Assembly (NCBI GenBank): GCA_003290165.1 | Contig: QNQO01000503.1 | Location: forward strand, 248,001 to 312,000 | Length of the DNA stretch: 64,000 nt | Direction: 5' to 3' | Source: Berberis thunbergii | Lineage: Eukaryota; Streptophyta; Magnoliopsida; Ranunculales; Berberidaceae | Shown: positions 55,230 to 64,000 of the stretch, piece after piece | How positions within the stretch are numbered: the stretch's first letter is position 1 | How the letters are laid out: each line of letters starts with the position of its first letter | Program-made: the position numbers and the translations under genes | The notes under the pieces: model-generated | Databases searched by the model: none | The model's input: the letters and a program-made list of their open reading frames with translations, nothing else | Told to the model about the DNA's origin: nothing

Positions 55230-57129
55230 ATGGCTTCTTTGATATCAAGAAAACGTAGGCCCATAATTGTTGCTGATAGTAGTTCGGTTGTCGCTCCTCC
55301 GCCCAACGTAGCTCATTCCACCATTAATGCTCCATCTACAAGGGCTGCTTCTATCAGTACTCCACCAGCACATGGATCAAATGTTCCGGTGGCTGATCAA
55401 TCTTCATCGTCTGGATTAGTTCGTCAAGTTCTCACTCGACGAAGCGTCAGACGAACAAACCGTCGATCAACGGCTCCTGAGATTACACTCGAGACTGTAA
55501 CCATGATCGGGGATGTAAACTCCTCCCCCCAAGGAGACCGAGAGCTCCCTAGAGGTAATAAACTTAAGTTTTCCTCATCATATTCGGCAAATTGATTTTT
55601 TTTACAACAACAAAGAAAACGAAGGGGCCTTGCAGACAACTAAAATCCCAAAGGATCACATGAACCACTAACAGACGCATTCCCGTAGTGTGGGATCCTA
55701 GTCATCGTCGCTCACAATCGGCAAAGATTAATAGCTTGTTGGTGCATGACATCAGTGCAATCATTCGCAACCATTACCCGATGACATCCTCATCTTGGAG
55801 TGAGGTCAAGCCCGAGACGTAGGTCGAGGTGTTGGACGCGCTCACAGTAAGTTTTAGCCATTCATCTCAACCTTTAATAATTAAAATCTTTATAAATGCA
55901 AAAAGTTTTGAAGGTTTTGCATGTTTATGCTTGTAGTTTTACATGATTTGGTATAAGTTATCTCTTTCGGCCTTAATATTCTTTAATAAATATTATTTAA
56001 AATTTCAGGTTAACTTTGAGTATGACATGAATGATCCAAACATTCATGAATATATCACCGGTACGTGCGTGGATCGATACAGGAATTGGAAACATGATTT
56101 CCACCGATACTTCCAAACGTTTTCTGATGTGGATAATGCTAAGGCACAACCCCCAATCAAATTGGAGCATAGGCCTGATTAGTGGGTGTGGTTGTGTGAT
56201 CATTTTCGAACTCCCACATTTCTGGTGAGCATTAACGTTTTTGTTTAATTAAAATAAACATATTTATTTATATATATGTAATAATGCATATGTTTAATAT
56301 ATATTTTGAATAATTATACAGAAAAGATTTGAGGCGAACAAGGCGAACCGACGTCAAAAGAAAATTCTACATCACTCTGGTTCATTGCCCTTCTTTTACA
56401 GGGTGGGGGAACGACGTCTAGTAAGTGAACTCATATGTTTCATTTCATTATTTTATTTTTAGTCAATACATTCAATTAAATGTTTATATTAGTTGGTTTA
56501 TTATCTTAACAATGTTTTGTAGGAGGGTTCTAAATTTCCAGAAATCAACATGTTCAAGGATGTTTATGCACTACCTGGCAATGGGGTGGTTGTGAAGTTG
56601 CATGTAAGTTTTATTCTTTGCATTTTTTGCATGTTGTCGTTGTTTTAAAATTTATTAATTTTTAATAATTTTTTTAATCAAGGAAACGATGGTGGAGAGG
56701 CGGGATTACTACATGGAGCGAGTGGCCTCGCAGCATCCTTCGGGAACTATGTTGGAACAACTCACAATGGACGATCCTGATGCAGGGTTGCATATTTTGA
56801 CGGAGATATTGGAATTGCTAGGTCCAAGACCCGGAAAGATTGTTCGGGGGATGGGAAAAGCTAAAGTTCGTGAGGTCAACACCTCATCTTCAGCTTCGCA
56901 GCAGTCAGTCGGAACCGTTTCATCATTACAGTCGAAAGTGGAGGAATTACAGAATGAGTTAAATGCTGCCAAAGCGTGTGAGGTGGAGAGGGAGGCCCGG
57001 GAGGGGGAACGGCAAGCACAAGAGGCAACTAGGTGGAGTATGTTATTAGAGGCTCTCCAGCAGTCGGGGGTTAATTTGTCGAGCCTCCCGCTACTGTCGA
57101 CAAACCATCATCAGCCACCACATCCCTAA
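55230..57129 (+). pseudogene. CACTA Transposase_24 (TNPA-side) gene, multi-exon, broken
   Basis: Plus-strand exons: 55230 to about 55554 (starts MASLISRKRRPIIVADSSSV, Ser/Ala-rich), about 55665-55849, 56009-56224, 56322-56420, 56523-56603 and 56683-57129. Recognisable Transposase_24 features are VWDPSHRRS, WVWLCDHFRTPTFL, KRFEANKANRRQKK then HHSGSLPFF, and ILELLGPRPGKIVRGMG. The C-terminal part has a coiled-coil-like SLQSKVEELQNELNAAK stretch. In-frame TAG codons stand near 55818 and at 56180-56182, the latter between Asp and Trp where the family has a Gln-like codon. The 55554/55665 junction is uncertain. It is the second gene expected in a coding CACTA element. Confidence 0.8.
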
Positions 57130-57359
57130 AAAATGTACTGATGTGTTTTTTAATTTGTAACTGATACAGTACGGTTTAAAAATTTTAATTTGTAATGGAT
57201 ACATTACGATTTTACATTATTAATTTGTAAAGTTAATAGTATTTAACTAAATTAGCAAAACCTTTCTATGCGTGAGACGATTCAATTAATAAATATTTCA
57301 AATTTAATTAAAATAAATATTTGAATTAAAATATTTCAAACTTATTAAACAGAACTTTA

Positions 57360-57800
57360 AGTGACAAAAATTTTTGTCGCATAAGAATAGATTAAGCGTG
57401 TCTGGATCGATGGAACCTGTGTGACAACATTACAGTGATGAATATTGTTGTCGCGTAAAGAAAATCTTGCGCGATGAAAGGTTCGTCACCATTGAGTTAA
57501 GCCGACAAAGTCTAACGCGACGAAAGGGTTTGTCACGATTGAGTTATGCTGACAAAGTTTAGTGTGACGAAATGGTTAATCGCGTAAGTATATTTTGCAT
57601 GAAGAACCATGAGCGTCGCGCAAAACAGTATTACGCGACACACCCTTTCACAATGATCTTTGTTGTCGTCGCTCAATGGACTCCGGTAGCGACGAAGATT
57701 TAATTTTGTCGCACAAACGCTTGCGAGATAAAGCTGTGGCGTCAACCTTTGTGCGACAAATATTTTGTCGCCCAATATTTATGGCAACGAAATGTTGTTT
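57360..57800. repeat. CACTA-2 right subterminal repeats
   Basis: CGCGACGAA, GTCGCGTAA, TTTGTCGC and related words repeat in both orientations up to the right terminus, mirroring the left array. Confidence 0.8.
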
Positions 57801-58658
57801 ATAGCAACAATTTTGACTACGTCCCAAAAGGCTTTTTTTTGTAGTGCCTATCCCATCCCATTCGTTTGGGATCGGGACGGGATAGACCTCGTCTCATCCC
57901 AAAAGGGTGTGGGACGGACGGGACAGGATGAGCATGTACTAAATAGTCCTCCATTGAAAAATAACAAAGAACTTCATCTCACATTGCTCACACACCAATA
58001 ATGTTAAATTTATGTACGTATAACTTTCATAATAACAATATAAAATGTCATATAAAATTTGTGGAGGGTTACGTTACAAATGAATTAAGTTTCTCAAGTG
58101 AATGATGAGAGATGAAAGCTTGCATATTTCCCCAAGAGTTGAAATTTTATTCATACAAGATACAATTAAGAGCAATGTTCTCCAACTACATAACTCATAG
58201 TGCAAAACTAACCCAAACCATCATTTGTCTTTATTTTCTTTAAGAATAATTGTTCTATAACATATCTGAAATGTGAAAAAAACATAAAATTTTCATGAAT
58301 TCTATTTGACTTAAAATATCCAAATTGAAGTTTTTACCTAAACAAATAGCACCGAATTAAGCAAATAAATTTTCAAACAGTAGATGTTTTCATTTAATTT
58401 CAACACATCCTAAACTTTTCTTTATAAGAAGCATTTGATTAAAATTAATAATAATAAACATTAAATAAATAAATTTGGGATGGGATGGGCAAAATTGAAA
58501 ATCTCCATCCCGATCTTATCCCACTCTAGATCGGGATGGATTTGATCAATCCCAAAAGGACTTAGAAAAAATCGGGACGGGATGGGACGAGATCGTGGGA
58601 TGGAATGCCCACCCTTATATGCAAGTACGATCAATTTTTTGAAGTATGGGTGCTTCGT

Positions 58659-59196
58659 TGACGCCGGACATAATATAGATTATTCTGCAAGCTAGTTCAA
58701 CAGATAATTCACAGGAAAAAGAACACAAGAGATTCACCCAAAACACAGAGAAACACATTTGATGTTCAATTAAATTTATTCAAATCAAAAGTATCTCTCA
58801 AGTCAGTTCACAAGCCGGGCTTTATAGCTAAAACTCGTGATTATTAGAATTTTACAAAAAATAGAAAATCCCAATAATCATGCTAAGGAAAAATACGTAA
58901 TAAAAGAAATATTCTGCCAAAAATCTGGCCCAAATCGGGTTTAGAATCACTTCCTAAACGATGAATGAAATATTACCATAAAAGGAAAAAAATACTAAAA
59001 TTGTAGATTCGGAAGGATAAACAATAGATTTTGGCATCGAAAAGATGCGCACTGAGCATAGCTGGGTGACCATGACGTGCGCACCAAAAATAACTTTCCG
59101 AATTTGGGTCACATGCGCGATTTTGATACCCATAGCCAAAGTTATGGTCAAAATACTGAAACGCACCCAAAACTGCCCCAATTATGAAAAATCACG
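58659..59196 (-). repeat. 3' LTR
   Basis: About 538 bases, starting TGACGCCGGACATAATA and ending near GAAAAATCA on the plus strand, giving TG...CA ends in either sense. It matches 63562-64000 closely, with small indels (for example a 13-base difference near 58730) and scattered substitutions. Confidence 0.85.
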
Positions 59197-60609
59197 ATTT
59201 CCTACCATCTTTGCGCTGATATGCCAATTCAAGGTATCTCAGTGCCAATAATGTGCTATCTGATAACTCGACATTATCTGACTCGGATCCTCCTGCATCA
59301 GTCGCCCCGGGTTGGAAAGAACTCATCATCGAGTTCACAATAGTTTCATCAGAATTCACAAAACAAGGACTCAAGTGCTTTATATTAAAGACATCAGAAG
59401 TCCTCAAATCACTGGGGAAGCGCAGTCTGTAGGCGTTATCATTGATCTTCTGCAAGATCTTACATGGTCCAATCTTTCGCTTTTTAAGCTTATTATACTC
59501 TCCAACAGGAAAACAATCATGGGTAAATACTGCCCAAACAAAATCACCAACATCAAAAAGTACCTGACGACGGTGACTGTCGGCCTGATCCTTGTACTTG
59601 GAATTACTCTCGTGAATTTCCAACTTCACTTTCTCATGGATATCCCGAAGATGTTCTGCCATCGCATCCGCCTTGTGACTTAAACGACCCACACGTGGAA
59701 TAGGGGCTAAGTCAAGTACCCCGGATGGATTCTGACCATAGACAATATCAAATGGGCTAATTCCCATGGTTTTGTTCTTTGACCTATTATAGGCAAGTTA
59801 TGTTTGAGGTAACGTCAAATCCCACTGTTTCATTTTAGTTCCTGCCAAGCTCCTCAAAAGGTTCCCCAAACTCTGGTTCACCACCTTGGTCTGACCATCT
59901 GTTTGGGGGTGGTATGCGGTGCTAAATTTCACTTTTGTCCCCAGTTTCTCCCATAAACTCCTCTAGAAATGACTCATGAACTTGGTGTCATGATCTGAAG
60001 TAATGGGTTGGGGAACACCATGTAAACATACAATCTCCTTGAAGTAGAGATAGGAGATCCGGGCAGCATCCATTGTTTTCTGCAAGCTACAAAATGAGCC
60101 ATCTTGGAAAACCTGTCAACAATAGAATCTCGGGCCCGTTGAGTATGGGGTAAGCCCAACACAAATTCCATACTGACATCAAACCAAGGGGCTTCAGGAA
60201 CATGTAAAGGTGTGTACATGCTCGCATTAGTGAGAACTCCCTTGGGCCGCTGACACACATAACAACGCTCCACATAATGAGCCACATTACTGGTCAATTT
60301 GGGCCAATAATAGTTAGAAGATATCAAGACCGACGTCTTATCTTGCCCAAAGTGACCCTCATTATGAAGTTCACGAATAATATGTTGCCTTAGTGAACAA
60401 TCTGGAATGCACAACTGTAGTCCACGAAACAAATAACCATTATGCAAAGTAAAGTCACGATGTTGACCATCAGTTACCTCCTGAATTATCCTCCTGAAGG
60501 AAGGATCTGTAGCATACATATAAGAGAAAACCTCAAATCCCGCAACTCTAGTGCTCATGGTGGTCAAGAGTAATGTACGACGACTCAGTGCATCTGCGAC
60601 ATGGTTCAA
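59192..60609 (-). pseudogene. Gypsy integrase, broken
   Basis: 60609-59974 on the minus strand starts NHVADALSRRTLLL, the RNase H/integrase linker, then has the zinc-binding HHCC motif (HNEGHFGQDK with CYVCQRPKG) and the start of the core (PWFDVSMEFVLGLPHT). A frameshift precedes 59767-59192, which carries MGISPFDIVYGQNPSG, GDFVWAVFTHDCFPVGEY and a C-terminal KIGPCKILQKINDNAYRLRF segment. The last codons reach the edge of the 3' LTR. No clear chromodomain. Confidence 0.85.
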
Positions 60610-60619
60610 ACTTCATGTT

Positions 60620-61235
60620 TGGTGCCTCACTGCAAACGTGAACTTCTACAAGTACGCACCCGCTTGGCATGTTGTCTACTCAGCTTGTGTTGGTCATTGA
60701 TGCACTTCAAGGCCTCATGATCAGTGAGAAGAATGAATTCCTTTGTATTAGGTAGTGACGCCAATGCTTTAGGGACTGAACTATGGCATAAAACTCCAGA
60801 TCATAGGTGGAATAATTCTTCTTTGATCCTAATAGCTTCTCACTGAAAAAAAGCTATTGGGCGCTCCTCCTGACTTAGAACACTACCAATGCCAACCCCA
60901 GATGCATCACAGTTTACCTCAAATACCTTTTTAAAATCAGGAAGTGCCAACACTGGTGCCTCTGTCATCTTCTGCTTGACCAGTTGAAAACTAGCCTCCG
61001 CTTCCTTGGACTACTGGAAATCATGTCCCTTGAGGCACTTTGTGATAGGCGCAATCAGAGTGCTGAAGTTTTTGATGAACCGACGGTAGAAGGACGCCAA
61101 TCCATGGAAACTTCTGACATCGTGTAAGGTCTTTGGTTTGGGCCACTCCAAGACCGCATCTATCTTTGATTGATCTGCATGAACACCATAAGTAGATACA
61201 ACAAAACCAAGAAAAGTGACAGAAGTAGTGAAGAA
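60620..61235 (-). pseudogene. Gypsy RNase H region, broken
   Basis: The minus strand reads [21 protein letters not shown] near 60900-60965, containing the first catalytic aspartate (CDASG), then [13 protein letters not shown] and EKLLGSKKNYSTYDLEFYAI near 60770-60870. Stops interrupt it at several points. Confidence 0.75.
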
Positions 61236-61247
61236 AGAACACTTCTT

Positions 61248-61846
61248 CTAATAGATGAACATGCGCTTCGTCCTCAATTTATCAAAAATAGCATGGAGGT
61301 GATCAAAATGTGACGCCCATGTCGGGCTATAAATGAGGATGTCGTCGAAGTAAACTACAATGAATTTCCCCATGAAAGGCCGTAAAACCTGATGCATAAA
61401 TCTCATAAATGTGTTGAGCGCATTGGACAATCCAAAAGGCATGACCATCCACTCATACAACCCATGTGCGTCTTAAGTGTTGTCTTCTACTCATCTCCAG
61501 GTCTTATTTTGATCTGGTGGTATTCGATTTTAAGGTCTGAGAAAACCTTAGAACCAGATAGCTGGTCTAACATATCATCCAACCAGGGAATTAGAAAACT
61601 GTATTTCACTGTAATCCTGTTGATTGCTCTGCTATCAACACACATACGCCAATAGCCATATTTCTTCGGCACCAATAGAAAAGGAACTGCACATGGGCTC
61701 ATACTCTCACGGATGTAGCCCCTCGCCAATAACTCTACCATTTGTCGCTGCAACTCTTCAGATTCTTTGGGACTGAGGCGATAAGCCGATCGATTAAGTA
61801 AATTGAACTCCGAAACAAGGTCGATCTGATGCTGAATATCTCTCAT
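61248..61846 (-). pseudogene. Gypsy reverse transcriptase, broken
   Basis: 61846-61487 has [20 protein letters not shown], then [20 protein letters not shown] and AINRITVKY. 61460-61248 has [20 protein letters not shown] and the catalytic box [12 protein letters not shown] stop near 61475 separates the two. Order and spacing are as in Ty3/Gypsy. Confidence 0.88.
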
Positions 61847-62324
61847 AGGCGCAGCCCAGGAGGAAGATTATCTGGCATCAGGTTAGAAAACTCTGCTAGC
61901 AGCTACTGCACCTCTACTGGCAAATCTAGATTCACGTCTGTTGAACTATTCCCACAAGGCAGCAGAGCATAGACCACGTCTCCACGCTCAATCTCAACTA
62001 AAAATCTGGACCTAGAAAGCATGTTAGTATTATTGGCTACCGGGATAGGAGTGAGTCATTCCCGACGAGGTGCCAACACAATCTTCTTCCCTTTGATGCT
62101 AAGGGAATATGTATTTTTCCGCCCATCATGAATAACACTGCGATCATACTTCCAAGGTCTGCCTAACAATACATGACAAACATCTATAGACACAACATCA
62201 CACCAAGCATTATCAAAATATTTTCTGTCAATCGAAAAAGATACTAGGTATCGCCTATCTACTATTACCTCACTGCCTTTATTCAGCTACGACAATTTGT
62301 ACGGCTTCGGATGATGATCTATCT

Positions 62325-62680
62325 TCAACTACAATTTCTGGACAACCTCTTCAGATACACTACGTTCTCACAACTGCCACTATCAATGATAATCTTGCAG
62401 ACTTTATCTGCAACTGTGCAGGTCGTGTGAAAAATATTGGTTTTCAACCAATCGTCCCCTGAATCGCCCTTGGGAGTCAGTAGGCTCTTACGAACAACCA
62501 GAGTCTCATGGCCATCCCCATACAACACATATCTATATTCATCATCCTCATACACAAGCTCCTCAATTTCGTCTACCACATCTTCCTCAATTAGGAGATT
62601 GTTGCCCTTCTAATAAGCAGGCTTCCTGCACTCAGTCGCTCTATGTCCCTGTTCACCACATCTAAAACATATAATGTTTG
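62325..62680 (-). pseudogene. Gypsy zinc knuckle and protease
   Basis: The CCHC knuckle CFRCGEQGHRATEC is read on the minus strand at about 62671-62629. After a stop, a frame from 62579 carries the acidic linker EELVYEDDEYRYVLYGDG and the aspartic protease active site IIIDSGSCENVV near 62375-62410. Confidence 0.82.
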
Positions 62681-62689
62681 AGTTAGAAT

Positions 62690-63510
62690 TACCCTGCGGT
62701 GGCTGCTGGGCAGGACGGGATTCTTGAGGGCGAACTAGCCAACTATTTTGATCACTGGTATCTTGTTCTGCTGTTTTTCCACAGAAAGTGCACGCTGGTA
62801 TGCTTCAGAAACGGTTCACAGCGAGTGAAGGTTGAGGACTTCCTGCAGGGGATGTCATAATCCCCCCAAATACTGTGCCACATCTGTTATTCCATCTCAG
62901 ATAAATCATTCCGGGTTATCAATTGATAGAACTCCTTCGTGTAATCATCAACCGATCTCGTGCCTTGCCTCAACGAGTGAAGTCGCTGAAACAAAGTTTG
63001 AGTGTAGCCGAAATGAAGGAAGTGACCCTTCATCTTCTCCCAATCAGTGATCTTGGCCTTGCCATGCTTGTCTCGTGATCGCCTCAACTGCTCCCACCAC
63101 GCAGATGTTCTGCGTTTGAGTTTGATGGCTACCAATTTCATTTTAACACGATATGGAACTTCCTTATACTAAAAAATACGCTCTACTTCATTCAACCAAT
63201 CAATGAATCCTTCGGCCTGTAACCTACCAGAAAACTCGGGCAAATCCACTCTGAAACCGAGGTCTCCATGACAATCCTCCCGACCACGGCGCTCCTAGAA
63301 TCGAACATGTTTGTGATACGGGTTTTCGAAACTGGAATCAGAATCGTGATCTTCCATCTCATGATCACCAAAATCCTGCGCCGCCAGACGCTGGGTTAAC
63401 TCTACAACTTGCCTCTGTAAATCCTCAATAATCACATCCTGAACATTACGAGCACGGTGCGCGGCTTGCACGTTTAGAACCTGCCCGTGACGACCACGAC
63501 CACCAGTCAT
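62690..63510 (-). pseudogene. Gypsy gag, broken
   Basis: The minus-strand start MTGGRGRHGQVLNVQ at 63510 is followed by a short coiled-coil-like DLQRQVVELTQRLAAQ. The capsid-like part (63141-62887) reads LKRRTSAWWEQLRRSRD, WEKMKGHFLHFGYTQ then LFQRLHSLRQGTRSVDDYTK. A stop at about 63294 splits the two parts. Confidence 0.82.
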
Positions 63511-63547
63511 AAAAACTGATGAAATCTCACCCCAAGAAGAAGTTGAA

Positions 63548-63559
63548 GCTCTGATACCA
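63548..63559 (-). other. Primer binding site (tRNA-Met type)
   Basis: The minus strand reads TGGTATCAGAGC two bases inside the 5' LTR. This is the standard site complementary to the 3' end of initiator tRNA-Met in plant LTR retrotransposons. Confidence 0.9.
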
Positions 63560-63561
63560 AC

Positions 63562-64000
63562 TGACGCCGGACATAATAGAGATTATTCTGCAGGCTAGTT
63601 CAATAGATAATTCATAGGAAAAAGAACACAGAGAAACACCTATGATGTTCAATTAAATTTATTCAAATCAAAAGTATCTCTCAAGTCAGCCCACAAGTTA
63701 GGCTTTATAGCTAAAACTCATAATTATTAAAATATTACCAAAAATAGCAAATCCTAATAATCATGCTAAAAAAAATACGTAATAAAATAAATAATCTGCC
63801 AAAAATCTGGCCCAAATCGGGTTCAGAATCACTTCCTAAACGATGAATGAAATATTACCATAAAAGAAAAAATTACTAAAATTATAAATTCGGAAGGGGA
63901 AATAGTGGATTTTGGCTTCGAAAAGATGTTCATAGCTCGATGATCACGACGTGTGCACCGAAAAGAGTTTTTCGAATTGGGGTCATATGCGCGATTTTGA
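63562..64000 (-). repeat. 5' LTR (incomplete at window end)
   Basis: Starts TGACGCCGGACATAATAG and parallels the 3' LTR up to GCGCGATTTTGA at the window edge. About 100 further bases are expected outside. Confidence 0.85.

Larger units (their letters stand above)
47893..57846 (+). mobile_element. CACTA transposon with captured host genes, CACTA-2
   Basis: The right end is TTTTTTTTGTAGTG at 57846. The left end near 47893 reads TACTAAAAAAATCCCCTTTT, the inverted match of CACTACAAAAAAAAGCCTTTT with the first bases altered. Arrays of GCGACGAA / TTCGTCGC lie inside both ends. The element encodes, left to right, a TNP2-type transposase pseudogene, captured BUB3 and ABC-transporter fragments, and a Transposase_24-type pseudogene. 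A clean 3-bp duplication is not visible. The interrupted flanking element defines the insertion. Confidence 0.85.
47867..58616 (+). mobile_element. hAT-like non-autonomous element interrupted by CACTA-2
   Basis: Left part TAGGGGTGGGTATGGG at 47867-47892, right part 57847-58616 ending ATGCCCACCCTTA. The termini are inverted matches. The flanking 8-mers AGTGCAGG and TATGCAAG agree at five positions, suggesting a decayed target duplication. Removing the CACTA segment leaves an element of about 800 bases, consistent with the other copies. Confidence 0.65.
58659..64000 (-). mobile_element. Ty3/Gypsy LTR retrotransposon (5' LTR runs off the window)
   Basis: Minus-strand order is 5' LTR (64000-63562), primer site, gag, zinc knuckle, protease, reverse transcriptase, RNase H, integrase, 3' LTR (59196-58659). 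The order RT-RNase H-integrase identifies Ty3/Gypsy. The integrase C-terminal text (KKRKIGPCKILQKINDNAYR then TSDVFNIKHLSP) resembles CRM-like elements, which is uncertain. All genes carry stops or frameshifts. The left flank is TTCGT (58654-58658). The matching duplication would lie beyond the window. Confidence 0.9.

Overview
This window is nuclear DNA from a flowering plant, most likely a eudicot. It is intron-rich, AT-rich and packed with plant transposable elements. The genus cannot be fixed from the sequence alone. Only one complete host gene is visible: a ten-exon, plus-strand gene (11425-38649) for a nucleolar Pumilio-repeat protein of the NOP9/APUM23 type, predicted at 730 residues. 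All its splice phases join without a break, so it looks functional even though its introns are full of mobile elements.

Layout. (1) 1-10.3 kb: the gag region of a minus-strand Ty3/Gypsy retrotransposon, split by a 6.8-kb CACTA transposon (2417-9256). The CACTA carries two captured exons of a NOC4-like nucleolar gene and a 1.1-kb hAT element with a perfect 8-bp target duplication. (2) 11.4-38.6 kb: the NOP9/APUM23-like gene. Intron 5 spans 16.2 kb. It holds several decayed LINEs and direct repeats with hAT-like ends. It also holds two head-to-head hAT transposase pseudogenes that form a 2.1-kb inverted repeat with a 144-base loop, extended by a second pair of LINE arms. Intron 7 holds another hAT-type element with an 8-bp target duplication, and intron 8 a LINE remnant. 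(3) 38.9-44 kb: a tRNA-derived SINE with an 11-bp target duplication, a second SINE, remnants of a poly(U)-specific endoribonuclease (EndoU) gene, and an 801-bp segment bounded by 47-bp inverted repeats. (4) 45.2-58.6 kb: several copies of one hAT-like non-autonomous family ending in TAGGGGTGGGC. One copy is interrupted by a 10-kb CACTA element (47893-57846). That element has a TNP2/DUF4216 pseudogene, a Transposase_24 pseudogene, and between them captured pieces of a BUB3 gene (plus strand) and a PDR-type ABC transporter gene (minus strand). (5) 58.7-64 kb: a minus-strand Ty3/Gypsy element with both LTRs, a tRNA-Met primer site and decayed gag, protease, reverse transcriptase, RNase H and integrase. 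The 5' LTR runs off the window.

How it fits together. The NOP9-like gene must be transcribed across at least 20 kb of repeats, including the hAT/LINE inverted repeat. Its pre-mRNA could therefore form a long double-stranded hairpin. Two independent CACTA elements have each picked up host gene exons with introns retained, so DNA-level gene capture is a recurring theme. No CRISPR array, intact tRNA or rRNA gene was seen. The transposon genes all carry stops or frameshifts.
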